Shown: positions 37,150 to 46,503, counted from the first letter of the stretch. The stretch is 64,000 nt of DNA from CBINFS01 sp966250015 (GCA_966250015.1 CBINFS010000010.1:70598-134597); one strand, 5' to 3'. Notes: generated by a model from the letters alone, not told the origin. Program-made: numbers and translations.

Positions 37150-38604
37150 TTACGAGTTGACTGCGGAGGACTTATGCCCACCTTCGAGACGTCCGCCGAA
37201 CGTGGACGGGTCGAGGCGCGATAGAACGTTCATGAGCGAGCGAGCGGTGTGGTACGATCCTTTCCAGATGTGACCTTTGTTCCGTGTTTTCCACTCCGGC
37301 TCCTTGTCCAGCCCACCCTCATACCAGCCACCGTGCTCGTGGTCGAGCAGATACGTTTTGATATACTCCCACTGCTTCAGGAACTTCTCCTCATATCGCA
37401 TCTCGTCTTCCGGAAAGAGCTCGGCCATGAGGAGCAGTGTATTCAGCCCCTCCGCCTGAGCCCACCAGTTTTTGGAGTCGGCGATGATGGTTAGCTCGTC
37501 ATCGCCTGCGAAGTAGTAGCCGCGGTCATAAAAACCCCCGACCTCTTCGTCCCAGCCGTATTTCAGGGCATGGTCAACCATCTTTTTGGCGATGCGGAGC
37601 GTGGTCGTGTCGTTCTCCAGCCCGAGCACGTGGGACGCTTCGAGCATCAGGAAGGCCGTTTCGACGTCGTGCCCGAATGACACGTGGTCGATCGCATAAT
37701 GCGCGGTCCGTGCGGCCTCCGACGAGTCACGGTACGAAATCGGCGTCCAGTCCGGCTTAAAAAACAACGTGAGGTAGCCTTTATCCGTCGTGATCGTATC
37801 CCTGACGATGACGAGCATCTCATTCAGCCGATCGCGTACCAGGTCATCCGGCCAGACCTGGTACAGCTCGGTGAACGCTTCCAGCAGGTGGATCGAGCTG
37901 TTCTGGTCCTTCGGGGTTTCCATTCCATACCCCTCACGAATCACGGAACCGTCGGCCGCCATGAACTGGTAGTACCCCCCGTAGACGGGGTCGTGGCTGT
38001 GGTTTTCGAGCCACATGAAGGCTTCTCGCGCCAGATCGAGGGCGGCGGTGTCGCCGGAAGCGCGGTAGTATGCCGATAGCCCGTAGATGGCAAACGCATT
38101 TCCGTAGGCAAGCTTTCTGATGGACCCGTTCCGCCCCCGCATCACTTCGCCTTCACGAGTCACCGTGTCGAAGAAACCGCCGTGCTCCTTATCCCACATC
38201 ACATCGCGCAGAAAGGCAAACCCGTGCGCCGACGCCGGTAAATAGCGGGGATCGTCCGGATAAAATTGCGAAGCCTTTGCCGTACTCCACACGTGCCGGG
38301 CCTGCGTAACGATCATCTTGTTCTGCGGCTCTACCGGTTCGAATCGGTAGTCGAACGTGGTGAGAAAACCGCCGTAGACGGTGTCCACCGCCAGTGGATA
38401 CCATCGCTCGAAAAGTCCTGTTTTGAGGGCATCCTCGATTTCCGCAATGAGCGCTGAGCGGTCCGGTAATGTGTCCGATGGTGGGGTATCACAGGAAAAC
38501 GAAACGAATGCTAAGAATAGAATCGCCGACCCAACCAGCAGCCTTTCGACAAAGGGCAGCCTGGTCGGAGCGGAATCGTGATTTGAGGACATAGCCGTGT
38601 ACAC
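37150..38604 (-). CDS. AGE-family sugar 2-epimerase, lipoprotein
   Basis: The 484-residue protein (GTG start at 38604, or ATG at 38592) has a signal peptide ending in a lipobox-like FVSFSC. An alpha/alpha-barrel follows, typical of N-acylglucosamine 2-epimerase/cellobiose 2-epimerase enzymes: ARHVWSTAKAS, HGGFFDTVTREG, NSSIHLLEAFTELY, HVSFGHDVETAFLML and NKGHIWKGSYHTARSLM. Those carrying the catalytic histidines are retained. AGE enzymes are normally cytoplasmic, so a lipid-anchored copy is unusual. It probably isomerises or hydrates a sugar outside the inner membrane. Confidence 0.9.
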   Translation of the reverse strand: MYTAMSSNHDSAPTRLPFVERLLVGSAILFLAFVSFSCDTPPSDTLPDRSALIAEIEDALKTGLFERWYPLAVDTVYGGFLTTFDYRFEPVEPQNKMIVTQARHVWSTAKASQFYPDDPRYLPASAHGFAFLRDVMWDKEHGGFFDTVTREGEVMRGRNGSIRKLAYGNAFAIYGLSAYYRASGDTAALDLAREAFMWLENHSHDPVYGGYYQFMAADGSVIREGYGMETPKDQNSSIHLLEAFTELYQVWPDDLVRDRLNEMLVIVRDTITTDKGYLTLFFKPDWTPISYRDSSEAARTAHYAIDHVSFGHDVETAFLMLEASHVLGLENDTTTLRIAKKMVDHALKYGWDEEVGGFYDRGYYFAGDDELTIIADSKNWWAQAEGLNTLLLMAELFPEDEMRYEEKFLKQWEYIKTYLLDHEHGGWYEGGLDKEPEWKTRNKGHIWKGSYHTARSLMNVLSRLDPSTFGGRLEGGHKSSAVNS

Positions 38605-38679
38605 TTGAAAAGGCTTGCAAGTGGGGCTCTTACCGTCGATCCCGAAAAAAAGCCTCCCTGATATTCGGATGAGAATAGG

Positions 38680-39612
38680 TTACCAGGTACGTTCCTTCAA
38701 GAGCTCCTGGATGCGGGATTTCGGGACGGGAAGCGTCTCCATATTCTCTTCGAGCCACTGCGAGAAGTCACGCTCGATCTCTTCCGTCCATCTCGTGTCG
38801 ATCTGGCCGGGTGTATACTTGCCTTCCCGCAGGCGTTGATGGCCAAACCTGTCGCGAAGCATGACGATTTCCGCGGTCTCGACGACTCGCTGAACGAGAT
38901 GGGCAGGAATAAAAATCACGCCCCCACGCTTCGCCAGCACCGCATCGCCGGGCAGAACGGTCGCCTTGCCTATTCTCGTCGGCACGTTGAGACCCATCAG
39001 CATCATTTCCTGGATGAAGGACGGGTCCCATCCCCGAACGAAGGCGTTGAACCCTTCGATCTCCGATAGTCCCTCAAGATCGCGGACGGAACCGTCGAAG
39101 ACGACCCCGTTGCCAGACTTGGCAAAAATCGAGTTGCCCAGGTTGTCGCCGATCAGGGTGCCGTTTTCGATCTTACCAAAGGCATCCGCCACGTAGACGT
39201 CCCCCGGCTGCAAAACGTCGATCGGCCACGAGTTCATTGCACCGACACGTCCTTCGGCGTGCCCCCGTTCGAGCATACGCTGCTGCAGCTCGGGACGGCT
39301 CGGCATGTACACGGCGGTCACGGCGCGGCCGACGATCGGAACGTCTTCGTGGATCATCTTCCAGTTCCCTTCGAACTGGTTGTGGTAACCGGCTCCCCTC
39401 AACACGCCCCACGCCTCTTCGATCGAGACGTTCTTTAGTCGCTCGAGAAGATCGTCCGGTACTTTCGGGCGGCCATCCGGGAAGCGCTCCCCTTCCCATT
39501 CAGCCGTTAGAAAAATCATTTCCTCTCGTGATATGGTCTGGCCATGAGCTGGTAGTAAAACCGGGACGAGCAGTGATACGAACACTACCAGCACACCTAC
39601 ACGACGCAACAT
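38680..39612 (-). CDS. Exported RraA-like (HMG/CHA aldolase fold) protein
   Basis: The 310-residue protein has the RraA/demethylmenaquinone methyltransferase fold preceded by a signal peptide (ending PAHGQ). A strong AGGAGGCT site decides the start at 39612. The active-site block G..LGNSIFAKSGNGVVFDGSVRD keeps the DG-x-V-RD that supplies the Arg and Asp of class II HMG/CHA aldolases. RraA-type proteins are generally cytoplasmic, so export suggests a catabolic aldolase or decarboxylase acting on an oxidised sugar. A real regulator-of-RNase role is unlikely outside the cytoplasm. Confidence 0.88.
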   Translation of the reverse strand: MLRRVGVLVVFVSLLVPVLLPAHGQTISREEMIFLTAEWEGERFPDGRPKVPDDLLERLKNVSIEEAWGVLRGAGYHNQFEGNWKMIHEDVPIVGRAVTAVYMPSRPELQQRMLERGHAEGRVGAMNSWPIDVLQPGDVYVADAFGKIENGTLIGDNLGNSIFAKSGNGVVFDGSVRDLEGLSEIEGFNAFVRGWDPSFIQEMMLMGLNVPTRIGKATVLPGDAVLAKRGGVIFIPAHLVQRVVETAEIVMLRDRFGHQRLREGKYTPGQIDTRWTEEIERDFSQWLEENMETLPVPKSRIQELLKERTW

Positions 39613-39752
39613 ATGAGTACAGCCTCCTGATCTTCGGAAAAAGCGTGACAAAAGGAAGGACGTTCGCTACGGATCACGACCTGGCGATCGCTCCGTTACA
39701 ACCTTCCCTGAATATGCGCAGTGGACGGCAGAGAGGCAAGCGATCCTTTCAA

Positions 39753-41876
39753 TCAGTCTGGCAGCGCAAAGGCCACGTAGGCGTCACCCGACTTCGTGCC
39801 CATCTTGCCGCCTCCGGCTGCAATTACGACGTACTGCTTACCGTTGACCTCGTACGTGCTCGGCGTCGCATAACCGCCGGCCGGCAGCTCCGTCTCCCAC
39901 AACAATTCACCGGTCTCCTTGTCGAACGCTCTGAACTTTTCGTCCTTTGTCGCCCCGATGAAGACGAGGCCGCCCGCGGTAACGACCGGTCCGCCGTAAT
40001 TTTCCGTACCGGTAGGGGGTATTCCCCGAGCAGTAAGCTCCGGAAACTCACCAAGAGTAACCGTCCAGGCGATCTCACCCCTGTTGAGGTCGATTGCATT
40101 GAGCGTGCCCCACGGGGGCTTAACGGCAGGATAGCCATTCTGGTCGAGAAAGCGGTTGTAGCCGGTGTGCCCGTACGGGATCACACTACTCTCTACCTCT
40201 ACCTTTTCGCCGTGATGATCGGCCCGTGTGACGTTGAAGAGATAGTCGACCAACGCGTCCCGCTGCCGTTCAGAGAGGTATCCGAACGAAGGCATCACGC
40301 CCTTCCCGGTTCGAATCAGCTCTGAGACGTCCTTACGAGTATAGCGCTCCTCGACGGCGAGCAACGATGGATAGGTTTGGCCATCACCGAGCCGGTCCAT
40401 GCCGTGGCACGCTGCACAGTTCGTTGCATAGAGCTGCCTGCCCGTTCCGCCGGAGGCTAGCTCTTCGTTGCCTGCAATCTCGAACATGGTCAGGATCCAC
40501 GGCATCTCGTTGGCATTGACGTACAGCAGGCCCGTTTCGGGGTCGAAGGCAGCGCCGCCCCACTCACCTCCCCCGTCGAATCCCGGAAAAATGATCGTTC
40601 CTTCGAGGCTCGGCGGTACGAACTGGCCGCCCGACCGCACCTGCCGGAATCGTTCCAACACGTAAGCATGCGACTCCGGTGAGATGTCCGTAATGTCTTC
40701 TTCGCGGAACTCCTGCCGTGCGAACGGCGGGGGCTTGACGGGCAACGGCTGCGTTGGCCAGGTCATCTCACCCATCAGCTCCGAACGAGGGTACTCTCGT
40801 TCCTCGATTGGAAATAGCGGCTCCCCTGTCTCTCGGTCCAGCACAAACACGTGCCCCGACTTGGTAATCTGGGCCAGCGCGTCCACGCGGCGTCCGTTAA
40901 TATTCAGGGTGACGAGGTTGGGGGGAGCGGGAAGGTCGCGGTCCCAGATGTCGTGCCGGACGGTTTGAAAATGCCAGATCCGTTTCCCGGTAGCGGCATC
41001 GAGCGCCAGAATGGAATTGGCAAAAAGATTTTGGCCGTGGCGGTTTCCTCCCCAGAAATCGAAGGCGGCAGAGCCGGTGGGGATGTAGACGATCCCGCGC
41101 TCCTCGTCGAGGCTCATGCCGCTCCACGAATTGGCCCCGCCGACCTCCTGCCAGGCGTCCGGCGGCCACGTATCGTATCCATACTCTCCTGGTCTGGGGA
41201 TCGTATGGAAAATCCATTTGATCTCGCCAGTCCGCACGTTGAACGCACGAATGTGGCCCGGTGCGGCCGGGTGGCCTTCAGAGACGCGCGCCCCCAGGAT
41301 GAGCAGATCGCGGTAAATGACGCCCGGCGACGTTGCGGCAATGAACAGTCCTTCCGTATCCCTACCCAATCCCTCGTGAAGGTTGACGACGCCCCCGTTG
41401 CCGAACGACGGAATAGGCTTGCCCGTGCGTGCGTCGAGCGCATAAAGGCTCGGCCCGGCGGTGTACAGAATGCGCTTATCGTCCCCGTCCTCCCAGTACA
41501 TCACGCCCCGGTTGACGCTCAGGTTACCCGTGGTAGAATCAACCGAGAATGGCTCAAAGGTCCAGATCTCTTCTCCCGTAGCAGCGTGCAAGGCAAACGC
41601 CTTCAGCATGGGCGACGTCGCGTACAGGACGGAGTCAACGATAATCGGGTTACATTGAATCTGCGTACGCCCCTCTTCGCTGGCGTCTCCCGTCCGATAG
41701 ATCCACGCAACTTCGAGCCGGTGCACGTTCTCCCGATTGATCTGATCGAGACTGGAATAGCGTGAGTTGGTCGGGTCGCCTCCATACGATCGCCACGTAC
41801 GAAAAGCCGTTTCATCTGAAGAGCAAGCCGGGAGGACCAGCACAATTACAACAAGGAGAATTATCGAAGAACGCAT
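39753..41876 (-). CDS. PQQ-dependent dehydrogenase lipoprotein with inserted cytochrome c domain
   Basis: The 707-residue beta-propeller dehydrogenase of the glucose/quinate-dehydrogenase-like PQQ family begins with a lipobox (LVLPAC). Propeller blades are marked by W-motif repeats (GDPTNSRYSSLDQIN; GEEIWTFEP; ALDAATGKRIWHFQT). A cytochrome c domain is inserted between blades, with the haem site CAACH at 487-491 and a Met ligand candidate in GVMPSFG. The propeller then resumes (MPSFGYLS..., GTLNAIDLNRGEIAW, PAGGYATPSTYEVNG). It should oxidise a sugar or alcohol in the periplasm and pass electrons to a terminal oxidase chain. Confidence 0.93.
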   Translation of the reverse strand: MRSSIILLVVIVLVLPACSSDETAFRTWRSYGGDPTNSRYSSLDQINRENVHRLEVAWIYRTGDASEEGRTQIQCNPIIVDSVLYATSPMLKAFALHAATGEEIWTFEPFSVDSTTGNLSVNRGVMYWEDGDDKRILYTAGPSLYALDARTGKPIPSFGNGGVVNLHEGLGRDTEGLFIAATSPGVIYRDLLILGARVSEGHPAAPGHIRAFNVRTGEIKWIFHTIPRPGEYGYDTWPPDAWQEVGGANSWSGMSLDEERGIVYIPTGSAAFDFWGGNRHGQNLFANSILALDAATGKRIWHFQTVRHDIWDRDLPAPPNLVTLNINGRRVDALAQITKSGHVFVLDRETGEPLFPIEEREYPRSELMGEMTWPTQPLPVKPPPFARQEFREEDITDISPESHAYVLERFRQVRSGGQFVPPSLEGTIIFPGFDGGGEWGGAAFDPETGLLYVNANEMPWILTMFEIAGNEELASGGTGRQLYATNCAACHGMDRLGDGQTYPSLLAVEERYTRKDVSELIRTGKGVMPSFGYLSERQRDALVDYLFNVTRADHHGEKVEVESSVIPYGHTGYNRFLDQNGYPAVKPPWGTLNAIDLNRGEIAWTVTLGEFPELTARGIPPTGTENYGGPVVTAGGLVFIGATKDEKFRAFDKETGELLWETELPAGGYATPSTYEVNGKQYVVIAAGGGKMGTKSGDAYVAFALPD

Positions 41877-42340
41877 GACGGGAGGTTAGAAGGAGAACAA
41901 TACCATGGCCCTATGATACACCAGTCGAGTACGAACCCGAACGCCTCGTGGTAACCGGCCTGTTACGTGAAGAAATTTTAGTGAAAGCCCGCACTAATTA
42001 CCAGACCCAAACATCTGAAAAGCTTGTCCCTCCTGAAGCCGTTGTGTCAGAGGTTTCTTGATCAATAAAAACAGAATACTAGACCGGAGTCGCAAAACAA
42101 TCGCGAGCAGCCCGTGCCCCTCGACAGGTTTTGCCCTTTAATCCACCTACTCGTTTCTTTATTAACGGGATAGCCTTTTACCAGAAACCCACCACAACCA
42201 GGCCTTTATCTGCTAACAATATTCCGCCGTCGGGATCTTTCATAGCCCACCGTATTTGCAGGCGGTGGCGCATGCATACAACGGCGATAGCCGCCAGATC
42301 GAATTTTTTCAGCACGTATTTGAACGGGACTCTTTAAGGG
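41877..42340. other. Divergent intergenic region
   Basis: This 464-base region lies between the outward-pointing PQQ dehydrogenase and nitronate monooxygenase genes. It is AT-richer near 41990-42080 and should contain both promoters. No confident promoter pair, RNA element or gene is visible; one open frame at 42131-42337 has no recognisable product. Confidence 0.45.
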
Positions 42341-43834
42341 ATGGAGCTAAAGACAGAGATTTTTAACGGTCGGGGATGGCCCCGCATCATTCAGGGTGGA
42401 ATGGGGATTGCGGTCTCGAGCTGGCGGCTGGCACGGCGCGTGGCGGAGATGGGTGAGATGGGGGTGGTTTCCGGAACGGCGATCGACTCGGTGGTGGTCC
42501 GCGAATTGCAGCGCGGCGATCCGAATGGCCGGTTACGGTCGCTCGCCAGGTATCCCGATCAGGAAATCGTAGAGTATCTCAAGAACACCTATTTCGTAGA
42601 AGGCGGGATACCGGAAGGATCACCCTACAAGCTGCTGCCGATCCACCGGTTCAAACCGACGCGGCGCTCGCAACGGATCCTGAGCGCTGCCACCTACTCC
42701 GAGGTCGTCCTGGCAAAGGAAGGACACAAAGGAGTCGTGGGCATCAATTTGATGGCCAAGCTGAAGCGCCACACCCTGGCTTGTATGGTTGGAGCCATGC
42801 TTGCCGGCGTCGACGCCATTTTGATAGGCGCCGGAATTCCAATCGAGGAAGCGGAAGCCCTCCGGATGCTGGCCGACGCAAAGCCCGCACGGCTACGCCT
42901 TGACGTGGATACTTCCTCGTTCGGTGGCGGAAACGGCGAAACGTACTACTACGAACTGAACCCGACTGACCTCGTTCCGGAACTCCGCCCCATGCCCCGG
43001 CCGGCCTTTCTACCGATCATTTCGTCGGACTTGCTGGCGAACATCCTGCACAAAAAGCTACCGGCCGGGACGATCTCCGGGATCATCATCGAGGGACCGG
43101 TTGCCGGTGGCCACAACGCCCCGCCGCGAAACAAGGGGGTCGACGAAAACCAGAATCCAGTCTACGACGAGCGGGACCACGCCGACCTGGACCGCATCCT
43201 CGCGCTCGGTTACCCGGTGTATCTTGCCGGCGGATATGGCAGCCCGGAAGGGCTCCAGCAGGCGCTCGCCATGGGCGCAACCGGCATACAGGTGGGCACG
43301 CTCTTTTCGTTGACCAACGAATCAGGGTATCCGGCCGCTACCAAAGCCTTCATCATCGAACGGATTCACAGGCGGCAGGTCTCCGTCCGAACCGACGGCC
43401 GCCTCTCGTCGACGGGGTTCCCTTTCAAAGCCGTTGAAATCGAAAATACGCTCGGGATTCCGGAGCTTCTGGCCGGTCGCAGGCGAATATGCGACCTCGG
43501 ATACCTGCAGACTCCTTACCTCGACGAACGGGGAACCATCCAGGGTCGGTGTTCGGCCGAACCCGTGGAAGATTACGTGCGGAAGGGCGGCGCCATCGAA
43601 GACACCGAACGCCGCGGATGCCTGTGCAACGGGCTCCTGGCCAACATCGGACTCGGACAGGTGCAGAAATGGGGCAAGGAAATGGAGCTCTTCACTGCCG
43701 GAGACGACCTCGTCGATCTACCGCTCGGCTCCGTCGACGAGCCGCACTACTCGGCGGAAGACGCCATCCGGTACCTCCGGGGTGAATACGTCCCTACCCA
43801 GGAGGAAGTGGGAAGAATGGAAGCGGGGGCGTAA
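42341..43834 (+). CDS. Nitronate monooxygenase-like FMN protein, long form
   Basis: The 497-residue TIM-barrel protein resembles 2-nitropropane dioxygenase/nitronate monooxygenase. It begins with PRIIQGGMGIAVS, has VAGGHNAPP and the phosphate-binding GATGIQVGTLFSLT loop. It is about 140 residues longer than typical enzymes, with an added C-terminal segment rich in cysteine (RGCLCNGLL) and acidic residues. The extension resembles that of PfaD-type proteins only loosely, so the substrate is uncertain. A shared terminator follows the gene. Confidence 0.88.
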   Translation: MELKTEIFNGRGWPRIIQGGMGIAVSSWRLARRVAEMGEMGVVSGTAIDSVVVRELQRGDPNGRLRSLARYPDQEIVEYLKNTYFVEGGIPEGSPYKLLPIHRFKPTRRSQRILSAATYSEVVLAKEGHKGVVGINLMAKLKRHTLACMVGAMLAGVDAILIGAGIPIEEAEALRMLADAKPARLRLDVDTSSFGGGNGETYYYELNPTDLVPELRPMPRPAFLPIISSDLLANILHKKLPAGTISGIIIEGPVAGGHNAPPRNKGVDENQNPVYDERDHADLDRILALGYPVYLAGGYGSPEGLQQALAMGATGIQVGTLFSLTNESGYPAATKAFIIERIHRRQVSVRTDGRLSSTGFPFKAVEIENTLGIPELLAGRRRICDLGYLQTPYLDERGTIQGRCSAEPVEDYVRKGGAIEDTERRGCLCNGLLANIGLGQVQKWGKEMELFTAGDDLVDLPLGSVDEPHYSAEDAIRYLRGEYVPTQEEVGRMEAGA

Positions 43835-43847
43835 AAGAATCGCATAA

Positions 43848-43893
43848 AAAAAGAAAGGCACGAGAGGTAAAAACCTTCCGTGCCTTTCTTTTT
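43848..43893. terminator. Bidirectional intrinsic terminator
   Basis: AAAAAGAAAGGCACG (43848-43862) pairs perfectly with CGTGCCTTTCTTTTT (43879-43893). T tracts flank the stem on both strands, so it ends both the nitronate monooxygenase gene and the converging EF-hand gene. Confidence 0.93.
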
Positions 43894-43920
43894 TGATTAT
43901 CCCTCAGTTTCGCTTACGCG

Positions 43921-44664
43921 TTAGGGATTCATGTCAGGCTCGGTTTCGGGGGCTGGCTCCGTCTGCCCATCCTGCATGGAACCATCGTCCATGTCCGACG
44001 GCATATCAGTGCCAGGCGAATACGGATTATCCATCATATCCGTACCCTGGTTCATACCACTCTCGAGGCCCCAGGCATAGCTCCACTCATTCCACTCGTT
44101 CTGGTCTACACTGCCGGATTCATCTTTGTCGAACAGGCCGAAAACACCCTGTGAAAACTCCTGCTCGTTTATGTCGCCCGTGCTGTCCAGATCCCACTCC
44201 CCGTACAATCCGGTCTCACGGAAACGCTCGGAGAAAGCATCACTGGTCAGACCTTCCCCACCGGCAGCGTTCCAGTCTGCATAGGTTTCGGTGAAGTCGT
44301 TGCCAAACCATCGATTGGACCAGGAATTAAACTCGCTCTCGTCGATGACGTTATTCCGGTCTTCGTCCCACAGACCAAACGTTCCTTCTGCAAACTCGTT
44401 TTCATTGAGGCTTCCGCTTCCGTCTGCGTCCCAGGTACGGAATGGGCTCGATTCGGTGAAGCGCTGGCTGAATTCACTTTCTTCGAGCTGCATGTCGGCG
44501 TTCGCGTCCCATCCCGTAAATCCGTGACTGGCGCCTGGCTCCGTCAGTGAGCCGTCGAGCTCGGTATCATCTGTCGTGAGGTCCTCAGTATACGTTTCCT
44601 CTTCAGCACACGCTGCACCGAAGATGAGAACCAGACTTAATGCGAATCCGAATAACTTATTCAT
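43921..44664 (-). CDS. EF-hand calcium-binding lipoprotein
   Basis: The 247-residue, very acidic lipoprotein has a lipobox (FGAAC) after the signal peptide. It contains about five EF-hand-like loops: DANADMQLEESEF, DADGSGSLNENEF, DEDRNNVIDESEF, DLDSTGDINEQEF and DKDESGSVDQNEW. The C-terminus is a Pro/Asp/Met-rich disordered tail. A strong GAGGAGG site precedes the ATG. It probably binds calcium at the cell surface or in the periplasm; a partner or enzyme role is not apparent. Confidence 0.88.
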   Translation of the reverse strand: MNKLFGFALSLVLIFGAACAEEETYTEDLTTDDTELDGSLTEPGASHGFTGWDANADMQLEESEFSQRFTESSPFRTWDADGSGSLNENEFAEGTFGLWDEDRNNVIDESEFNSWSNRWFGNDFTETYADWNAAGGEGLTSDAFSERFRETGLYGEWDLDSTGDINEQEFSQGVFGLFDKDESGSVDQNEWNEWSYAWGLESGMNQGTDMMDNPYSPGTDMPSDMDDGSMQDGQTEPAPETEPDMNP

Positions 44665-44858
44665 ATTCTCCTCCTCAAAGGTTCAGTCCCCTTAAATGCG
44701 AGTCCTGTATAAATAGGCTGTTAAGCCGTGACTTTCGCAGGGGGCTGATATGGCATCGCAGAGTTAATCGTTCCGGGAGGAGCGAAAACCGTTGAGGTTC
44801 CGTTACATTCTGCGACACAGGTCACAGGGGCGTTGCATGAGAGAGGGAGGAGAATTCC

Positions 44859-46127
44859 TCATTGCAAAATCGAGTAGGACAGCTTCAGTTGTGTTGCGAG
44901 GTGCTCGAGGTCTTTCCCGGATGCGGGCAGACAGGCTAGCAGGTTGGGCGCACGCTCCGCGATCCAGGGATCTGTGTCGAAGCCGGGCGACAACGCTGCG
45001 TCCAGGCCGAGTAGCTGCCGCCACTCGGTAATTCGTTCGATCGAGTAGGCTTCGAGATCACCCAGTTGCTTCTCGTGGCGGAGGATGGCCGCAATCCGTC
45101 CGGCCAGGTCATACGCTTCACGAAAACCAACATTCATGCTCTGCACGCCGACAGGTCCGGTCATGTGGCCGGAATCGCCGGCAAGCCAGAGGCGGCCTTT
45201 TCCGAAAGCGCTGGCCAGTCGCCGCTCGAATCGGACGCAGATCCGCCAGTGGATCTCTTCGATCGATCCCTTGAACCACGGCGCGCGAGCCTTGAGCAGG
45301 GGTTCGAGCTCGGCTGCCGCCAGCACGGGGAAAGCGGCATCCCCAAGCTGCACGATGAATCGATCCTTCGATCGAGACACCGGCGGCACCTCGAAGTCTT
45401 CGAGCTCGAAGGTCCATCGGCAGTATCCGTCGTCCAAAGGCCAGAGCACGTTCGTCCCGTACTCGTTCATCACGATGCGCATCTCGCCGTGAAAATCCGC
45501 ATCCGTTTCAAACTCGAAGACGGCGAACTGCTGCGGTTCCCCGATCTGCGGGAAGTTGATCCCCGCCGCCTGGCGTACGTTTGAATGGTATCCGTCTGCC
45601 CCAATGGCAAATGGAACCTGATACTCCTTGTTCCTGGCCACGACCCATTCCGTACGGGCAATCGGGTAGCCCATGGACTCCTTTTCGAGCTGATCGACCG
45701 TGATGTCGACCTTATCCGGACGAGGGCGAATCACCGAAGCCACGTGATTCCATTTGACCTGCACACCGGACCGATCGAGCGCCTCCACCAGAAGATTCTC
45801 TATGACGCTCTGGGGCATTACCGCAACGAATGGGTACTTCGTATCCAGCTCGGACAATCTGATCTCTGCCTTACGGTCGTTCGAATCGTACAACCCGATG
45901 GTGTGAATCTGATAGGCCTGATCCAGCACTTCTTCGATCAGACCGATTTCGTCCAGAAGAAGAAGGGAGGAGGGGTGCAATGCCAGGGCGTAACTGTGAG
46001 CAGCGGCGCGCCACTCCTGATCGATTATCTCTACGTCAACTCCACGCCTTGCCAGTGTGAGGGCGGTAAACAGGCCGACGGGACCGGCGCCTATGACGAG
46101 GACTTCGGGAGTATGAGGGGTAGACAT
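44859..46127 (-). CDS. FAD-dependent aromatic-ring-hydroxylase-like monooxygenase
   Basis: The 422-residue PHBH-fold flavoprotein has the N-terminal dinucleotide motif VIGAGPVGLFTALTLARRG and the later GD block (LAGDSGHMTGPVGVQSMN). It also has the DG segment (AIGADGYHSNVRQ). It is likely an FAD/NAD(P)H-dependent monooxygenase on an aromatic or isoprenoid substrate. The start at 46127 is preferred because the dinucleotide-binding strand then begins at once; an upstream in-frame codon at 46199 adds a basic tail. It has no clear functional neighbours. Confidence 0.9.
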   Translation of the reverse strand: MSTPHTPEVLVIGAGPVGLFTALTLARRGVDVEIIDQEWRAAAHSYALALHPSSLLLLDEIGLIEEVLDQAYQIHTIGLYDSNDRKAEIRLSELDTKYPFVAVMPQSVIENLLVEALDRSGVQVKWNHVASVIRPRPDKVDITVDQLEKESMGYPIARTEWVVARNKEYQVPFAIGADGYHSNVRQAAGINFPQIGEPQQFAVFEFETDADFHGEMRIVMNEYGTNVLWPLDDGYCRWTFELEDFEVPPVSRSKDRFIVQLGDAAFPVLAAAELEPLLKARAPWFKGSIEEIHWRICVRFERRLASAFGKGRLWLAGDSGHMTGPVGVQSMNVGFREAYDLAGRIAAILRHEKQLGDLEAYSIERITEWRQLLGLDAALSPGFDTDPWIAERAPNLLACLPASGKDLEHLATQLKLSYSILQ

Positions 46128-46503
46128 GACCTGAACCACTAATATCGTGATGATCCGACGGAACAACCACTTCAGAAACCGTTCGACGTTGGCGTTCAAA
46201 GGGTTCCTTTCGTATACCTATTCAAGATAAGAAGAATAGCAATTCCTAAAATGCCAATGCCGGGCAACGAGCCTATCTCACCGGGATTCACCTGCTCATT
46301 CAGGTGAAAAGCCCGTAACGGACTCCATCGGACACCGGCATTACCGGTAGATTGCAGCCACGTAAAACAAAATCCGGTTCGACCATTCGTGTGCTGATCG
46401 GTATTTTATGCCTCGGCCTCTCGACCGGTGGTTTCCCGCATTCCGGCCGGGTAGATTGTTCGTTACTTGATCGTTTTTGCCGGCTAGAACACGTCAGATC
46501 GAA
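46128..46503. other. Divergent intergenic region with a hairpin
   Basis: This 376-base region separates the divergent monooxygenase and glycogen phosphorylase genes and should hold both promoters. A perfect stem TTCACCTG (46287-46294) with CAGGTGAA (46301-46308) lies in it, flanked by CGGG and CCCG. It could be an operator or leader structure. No gene is visible. Confidence 0.45.

Noticed and set aside
38328..38345. GGTTCGAATC, resembling a tRNA T-loop
   Set aside because: It lies inside the AGE epimerase coding sequence and no acceptor or anticodon stem can be drawn around it.
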